Shown here piece by piece: positions 5,422-8,383 of a stretch of DNA of 8,383 nt. The position numbers and the translations under genes were made by a program. Source of the DNA: Nitrososphaerales archaeon TH526 (lineage in GTDB: Archaea > Thermoproteota > Nitrososphaeria > Nitrososphaerales > Nitrososphaeraceae); assembly GCA_014523665.1 (NCBI GenBank), contig JAATVR010000037.1, forward strand, positions 1-8,383, given 5' to 3'. Positions within the stretch are counted from its first letter, which is position 1; each line of letters opens with the position of its first letter. Below the pieces are notes generated by a model. It was not told where the DNA came from and did not search any database. It saw only the letters and a list, made by a program, of their open reading frames with translations.

Positions 5422-5880
5422 ATGAGTTCTGTCAAGCCAATACCCGAAGACTATCATGCAGTGACACCTTACCTTGTTGTTGAAGGTGCTGAAAAATTAA
5501 TTGATTTCATGAAACAGGCCTTTGGTGCAAAGGAAACCGAACGTATGTCAATGCCTGATGGAAGTATTGGACACGCGGAAGTTAGGGTTAGTGATTCAGT
5601 TATCATGGTAGGTGATGCTAGAGGAGATACTTGGGAAGCAATGCCGTCTTCGATCTATCTATATGTGACGGATTGTGATGCTGTTTACAGGCAAGCTCTT
5701 GAAGCAGGAGCTACATCTTTGATGGAACCAATAGATCAGTTCTATGGAGATCGCAGTGGTGGTATTAAAGATCCAGTTGGAAACCCTTGGTTTATTGCAA
5801 CTCATAAAGAAGATTTAACTAAGGATGAACTTAATAAACGTGTACAAGATTACATTAAACAACAACAGCAAAAGCAATAG
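5422..5880 (+). CDS. VOC-family protein (PhnB/glyoxalase-like)
   Basis: This is a 152-residue complete protein of the vicinal oxygen chelate fold, PhnB-like subgroup. It has two beta-alpha-beta-beta-beta modules: residues 12-65 (TPYLVVEGAEKLIDFMKQAF, then GHAEVRVSDSVIMVGD) and about 75-125 (SIYLYVTDCDAVYRQALEAG, then DQFYGDRSGGIKDPVGNPWF). His at GHAEV and the FYGDR-GGIKDPxGNPW signature are typical. Members bind a metal or small ligand and include dioxygenases, isomerases and antibiotic-binding proteins; the exact reaction here is unknown. The C-terminal tail is a charged, Gln-rich helix (DYIKQQQQKQ). ATG 5422 fits family starts and the TATA position. It may also be co-transcribed with the TPR gene 25 bases upstream. 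Composition matches the background and the gene looks intact. Confidence 0.85.
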   Translation: MSSVKPIPEDYHAVTPYLVVEGAEKLIDFMKQAFGAKETERMSMPDGSIGHAEVRVSDSVIMVGDARGDTWEAMPSSIYLYVTDCDAVYRQALEAGATSLMEPIDQFYGDRSGGIKDPVGNPWFIATHKEDLTKDELNKRVQDYIKQQQQKQ

Positions 5881-6022
5881 CTCAAATACCCATTCTAAAC
5901 ATACGTTAATTAATACCAGGTGGGTTAAACTTGAAGTGGAAGTTATTGTAAAGATAGTACCTGGAGATCATAGTTCTGCAACAATGTTTCACTATTTACA
6001 AGCCCTACTTTACTAGTCAATA

Positions 6023-6271
6023 CTAACACTTTTTCACGAATGAAATCGCTTGCGATGTACTATTTCTTAGAGTCTGTATTGTAGTTGTATTACAGTAACG
6101 ATAGTCAGTCGCAAACAGGAGTCGGACCGCATCTATCAGGTAAGAGGACCAGGTCTTAACAGGATTTCTCCCTGGTAACTTACCTACAATTATTGTAATG
6201 TAATCTATTGGTTTACCTAATGACAAGATAGTATTAGATTGCCTTCTTATTTTGCGCGAAAATCGGATCAC
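6023..6271 (-). CDS. Doubtful ORF overlapping the PPOX stop
   Basis: This is an 82-codon frame from GTG 6271 to TAG 6023. Its GTG overlaps the stop of the PPOX-family gene as GTGA, the arrangement of translationally coupled operon partners. The sequence has one hydrophobic patch (PIDYITIIVGKL) and is otherwise Ser/Thr/Arg-rich with no recognisable motif. The end (TIQTLRNSTSQAISFVKKC) looks random. It has no ATG and no known family. The overlap may be chance, in which case this is simply the 3' region of the PPOX transcript. It is listed because the frame is open and the coupling geometry is notable. Confidence 0.2.
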   Translation of the reverse strand: MIRFSRKIRRQSNTILSLGKPIDYITIIVGKLPGRNPVKTWSSYLIDAVRLLFATDYRYCNTTTIQTLRNSTSQAISFVKKC

Positions 6272-6741
6272 TGTTTACTGTAATCCCAAGTTGAGTAATA
6301 CTTTGGATTAATCTCAAGAACAACTGATTGTCCTTTCTTAATTGCATCAATAAGTTCATGTGCCATTGGATGTTCTAGGTTTCCCAAGTATCGCATATGA
6401 ATTTTCTGCGCGACCAAGACGTTATGGTTAACATCATAAGATACCTTTACGCTTCCCTTTCCACGTACACCTTTATATGGAGGAGAAGGATCATCTATGC
6501 AAAAGTAGATCGTATCATTCCTTGTAAGATTTTCCATTTTTTTAGAATGTTTTCCTGTCTCAACATAGATCTTTTCCTTTGAATCATCGAAGTAGTACCA
6601 TGCGGGATGAATATTCGCATGGCCATGGTCATCTACTGTCCCAAGATGGACATTCAAAACCTTGGTTGTCAAAAAATCCTTCACGTCTTGTTCACTCAGA
6701 GATTTACCAGATTCTCCACTGCCGTCCAGAATCCTTAACAT
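6268..6741 (-). CDS. Pyridoxamine 5'-phosphate oxidase-family (split-barrel) protein
   Basis: This is a 157-residue intact PNPOx-like split-barrel protein, distinct from the one at 272-682. Residues 16-27 form the opening helix (SEQDVKDFLTTK). Residues 29-51 give LNVHLGTVDDHGHANIHPAW plus YYF, the strand pair with the conserved (H)PxW. Next comes YVETGKHSKKMENLTRNDTI (about 60-80), the flavin-phosphate binding region, then CIDDPSPPYKGVRGKGSVKV and a C-terminal helix and strand (VVLEINPKYYSTWD). Such proteins bind FMN or F420 and act as oxidoreductases or cofactor/heme-handling proteins; the substrate is unknown. ATG 6741 is supported by a TATA box 28 bases upstream and an in-frame stop between them. 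Composition matches the background. It is convergent with the VOC gene and divergent from the zinc-ribbon gene. Confidence 0.85.
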   Translation of the reverse strand: MLRILDGSGESGKSLSEQDVKDFLTTKVLNVHLGTVDDHGHANIHPAWYYFDDSKEKIYVETGKHSKKMENLTRNDTIYFCIDDPSPPYKGVRGKGSVKVSYDVNHNVLVAQKIHMRYLGNLEHPMAHELIDAIKKGQSVVLEINPKYYSTWDYSKQ

Positions 6742-6762
6742 ATAGAAGAGGGCATTTTCACG

Positions 6763-6769
6763 TATTTAA
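6763..6769 (-). promoter_or_regulatory. TATA box of the second PPOX gene
   Basis: Minus strand TTTCTTAAATA, whose TTAAATA core begins 28 bases before ATG 6741. It is a classic archaeal TATA position for a leaderless transcript. Confidence 0.55.
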
Positions 6770-6848
6770 GAAATTCTGCGTGCAATATATTGGACAGAGA
6801 ACATCGTATCCCGTGGAATAACAGGAATCGTTTTGGATTGCGAATTCG

Positions 6849-6854
6849 TATATA
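6849..6854 (+). promoter_or_regulatory. TATA box of the zinc-ribbon gene
   Basis: TATATA, 30 bases before ATG 6879, in the same geometry as the other leaderless genes of the window. Confidence 0.55.
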
Positions 6855-6858
6855 GTTA

Positions 6859-6870
6859 TCATGTACATGA
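6859..6870. promoter_or_regulatory. Perfect 12-bp palindrome, operator candidate
   Basis: TCATGTACATGA is a perfect inverted repeat between the TATA box and the ATG of the zinc-ribbon gene. A dimeric regulator bound here would block transcription initiation. No regulator is identified. Confidence 0.4.
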
Positions 6871-6878
6871 TGAATTAG

Positions 6879-7022
6879 ATGTTACGTGCGAATACCTATG
6901 TATGTAGAACCTGTAGTATCAGATTTCAATTGATAAAACTACCACCGTCGCAAGACAATGCAAGATTCTGTCCCTATTGTAGGCATTCAACTATTGAACC
7001 TCATCCAATTATCTTCTGTTAA
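6879..7022 (+). CDS. Small zinc-ribbon protein
   Basis: This is a 47-residue protein with two CxxC knuckles: C9-R-T-C12 (YVCRTCSIRF) and C31-P-Y-C34 (RFCPYCRHSTIE), 18 residues apart, which is a rubredoxin/zinc-ribbon arrangement for one Zn(II). The link between them is LPPSQDNARF. A tag immediately precedes the ATG in frame, so the start is fixed, and a TATA box 30 bases upstream supports a leaderless mRNA. The role is unknown; similar small zinc ribbons bind nucleic acid or protein partners. It is followed 80 bases later by the broken ester cyclase on the same strand. It is too short for usual gene-length cut-offs and easily missed. The zinc site is seen directly; its function is not. Confidence 0.7.
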   Translation: MLRANTYVCRTCSIRFQLIKLPPSQDNARFCPYCRHSTIEPHPIIFC

Positions 7023-7102
7023 GGCACCTGAACTAGGCCATGTTGGCGCGCAATACCTAATGAAGAATAAATAATAAAACAGTACACTATGAATGGTATC
7101 AA

Positions 7103-7537
7103 ATGCCTTCAATGGAACAAGTGGAAAGAAATAAGACTATAATAGGATCATACATAGATGAAATCTTCAATAAACACAAATTATCATCAATCGAAAGATA
7201 TTTTGGCGGAAACTTTATTGAAGGCAGTTTTCAGGCCGGAAAGAGTGGTGGCGTGGGATCAAAACAGTTCTTAAATGAGTTCTTTAAGGCGTTTCCTGAT
7301 TAGCACATGGCCATAGAACATATCGTTGCAGAAAATGATCTCGTAGTGGTGTTTCTAAATGGGTCTGGAACGTATAAGGAAGAGTTTAATGGAATACCAC
7401 CAACAAACAAACCCGTGAACGTAAGATCGGCAGAACTTTACAAGATAGAAAACGAAAGAATTAAGGGACATTGGTATGTATTCGATCAATTTAATTTATT
7501 GAAGCAAACAGGTGCATTACTTTCTGAACCTGCATAA
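7103..7537 (+). pseudogene. SnoaL-like / ester cyclase protein with internal amber stop
   Basis: A single open frame of 144 codons is interrupted only by TAG at 7301-7303. The two halves read EQVERNKTIIGSYIDEIFNK through FFKAFPD, then HMAIEHIVAENDLVVVFLNG, EFNGIPPTNKPVNVRSAELY and HWYVFDQFNLLKQTGALL. This is the NTF2-like fold of SnoaL polyketide cyclases and the ester cyclase family, complete from end to end. Family members have AFPDW at the break, so the ancestral codon was almost surely TGG (Trp), changed to TAG by one base. The upper half alone (66 residues) lacks most of the cone-shaped barrel and would not fold. ATG 7103 is the start; an A/T-rich TATA-like element (ataataaaac, 7071-7080) lies about 30 bases upstream. 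Options are recent nonsense mutation, sequencing error or readthrough. Confidence 0.85.
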
Positions 7538-7972
7538 AAAAATCAAGGATACCAGTGTCGTATAGAACCTGGATTATGAAAAGATTACTTGAGATAGAAT
7601 TTGCTCGCATTTTGAGTTCATATCGAATACTACAATTCATGTATCATAATTCCTGCGCATGCCGAAAAGGTTTGGCATGACTATATGTTCCACGGATCTA
7701 TTTTCATTGCCATCTCATAGATGTGATAGAGACTGTAACTCGGCGACTCTAATGGCATACACCACAATGTCACCTGCCTTTTCAATTGACAACACAAACG
7801 AAATTAAAATAATGAAAACTTGCTCTTCAATCAAAGTCTAGAACGAACATAAACTAAGATCAAGTACGACAATTTTTGTGCGCAGAAAAAATCATTCCTC
7901 CAGTATGACAACTTGTACTCAGAAACAGCCTTAAGGCGAAATGTAGAACTTGATTATTATATCTTGGCCTTG
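7538..7972. other. Intergenic stretch with one hairpin
   Basis: About 430 bases with no recognisable gene. It holds an imperfect hairpin at 7658-7679 (CATGCC, bulged G, AAA, loop AGG, TTT, GGCATG). Open frames on either strand (about 60 codons plus from 7659, 39 codons minus within 7728-7840) have no family features. The minus one is hydrophobic (VFIILISFVLSI) and could be a decayed membrane segment. Confidence 0.4.
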
Positions 7973-8281
7973 ATGAAATTTCTGACATTAAATCGATTGT
8001 CGAAGGTGATTGTAATCGTCGTGATTTTAACCACGATTTACTCAATTACAATATTGAATAATCAGACGACTACTGCATCAACTGACGACGGAGGGTCAAT
8101 ATTGCCAAAGTATCGAAACGGATATGGAGTAGGAAAGGATCAAGGGAGAGAGGATTCCCGCGGAGGTACAGAACATGATGATAGATGTCCTCTGGAAAAA
8201 GTTACCATTCTATGGTGTATAGGATATGAAATAGGTTACAATGATGGTTATTATGATTTTGAGATTTCGAAAAATAGATAG
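7973..8281 (+). CDS. Small secreted or membrane-anchored GYxxGY protein
   Basis: This is a 102-residue protein from ATG 7973. Residues 1-11 are basic and polar, 12-28 are a strongly hydrophobic segment (VIVIVVILTTIYSITIL), and then comes a Thr/Asp-rich linker, so it is a signal peptide or membrane anchor with the rest outside the cell. The outer part has Tyr/Gly repeats: KYRNGYGVGKDQGRED (46-61), then Cys72 and Cys82 ten residues apart, then CIGYEIGYNDGYYD with a GYxxGYxxGY motif. The cysteines could form a disulfide. I recognise this pattern loosely from small extracytoplasmic proteins of ammonia-oxidising archaea, but no function is known to me. A longer version from TTG 7913 is possible, but the added residues would put a charged stretch before the signal. 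The TATA-like TATTATAT (7955-7962) is too close to ATG 7973 to settle the start. Confidence 0.6.
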   Translation: MKFLTLNRLSKVIVIVVILTTIYSITILNNQTTTASTDDGGSILPKYRNGYGVGKDQGREDSRGGTEHDDRCPLEKVTILWCIGYEIGYNDGYYDFEISKNR

Positions 8282-8383
8282 AAGTGTTAAATTATTCAAA
8301 GATTGCAGTACTCTTGAACATATTATAGATCATAACGATGATACATTAGATGCAAAGATTGTCATTATAAACTAAAATAAATA
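8282..8383. other. Right edge, no supported feature
   Basis: AT-rich sequence after the secreted-protein stop. A 40-codon frame (ATG 8253 to TAA 8373) overlaps the tail of the previous gene in another frame and has no recognisable motif. Confidence 0.3.

Noticed and set aside
5825..6016. 63-codon plus-strand frame
   Set aside because: It begins inside the VOC gene in another frame and continues as Asn/Ser-rich chance sequence.
6397..6821. Two plus-strand frames (6397-6582 and 6579-6821)
   Set aside because: Both lie opposite the second PPOX gene, which is recognised with high confidence.
7301..7303. Amber codon read as pyrrolysine
   Set aside because: The family residue at this place is tryptophan, one base away from TAG, and pyrrolysine use is not expected in this archaeal group.
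7659..7841. 60-codon plus-strand frame starting in the hairpin
   Set aside because: Many Cys, Met and Ser without pattern, no promoter at the standard distance and no known family.
8253..8375. 40-codon plus-strand frame at the right edge
   Set aside because: It overlaps the secreted-protein gene out of frame, with no motif and no promoter.
1..8383. CRISPR array, tRNA, rRNA or intact insertion sequence
   Set aside because: No regularly spaced repeats, no tRNA-like TpsiC arm with matching stems, no rRNA-like conserved stretch and no paired terminal repeats around a transposase were found by eye.

Overview
The window looks like an accessory stretch of a Nitrososphaerota (Thaumarchaeota) genome, most like the AT-rich soil ammonia-oxidising archaea of the Nitrosocosmicus type. 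The reasons are AT-rich DNA (about one third GC in most stretches I counted by hand), archaeal TATA-like boxes 27-30 bases upstream of several start codons with no Shine-Dalgarno site (leaderless mRNAs), and protein families common in that group: a HTH plus coiled-coil protein, split-barrel flavin/F420 proteins, P-II-type regulators and a small zinc ribbon. This assignment is by recognition, not by a search. No rRNA, tRNA, CRISPR array or intact insertion sequence was seen.

Layout. The left edge (1-203, minus) holds the start of an unrecognised protein that runs out of the window. Next, on the minus strand, is a PPOX-class F420-dependent oxidoreductase (272-682) whose GC content (about 51%) is well above its surroundings. 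From 1247 to 3266 lies a gene graveyard: a P-II regulator broken by one missing base, a small orphan ORF, the last 176 codons of a Cu(I) P-type ATPase, a small membrane protein start disrupted by a 35-bp tandem duplication, a HTH gene broken by one missing base, and the C-terminal end of a CPA2-type cation/proton antiporter. A possible transposase scrap lies at 3419-3520.

The middle and right parts are healthier. They carry an intact HTH/coiled-coil protein (3587-4234, minus), a 52-residue small protein with its own TATA box (4659-4817, minus), a TPR protein that lacks its N-terminal helix (4986-5396), a VOC/PhnB-like protein (5422-5880), a second split-barrel PPOX-family protein (6268-6741, minus), a 47-residue zinc ribbon with a perfect 12-bp palindrome in its promoter (6879-7022), a SnoaL-like/ester cyclase gene interrupted by one amber codon (7103-7537), and a small secreted protein with a GYxxGYxxGY motif and two cysteines (7973-8281).

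The genes do not form one pathway. Most have their own promoter and point in different directions, with long spacers between them. I see no convincing new multi-gene system. The strongest observations are the density of reconstructable broken genes (either real decay or sequence error), the small leaderless genes missed by length cut-offs, the palindrome over the zinc-ribbon start site, and the GC-rich oxidoreductase.
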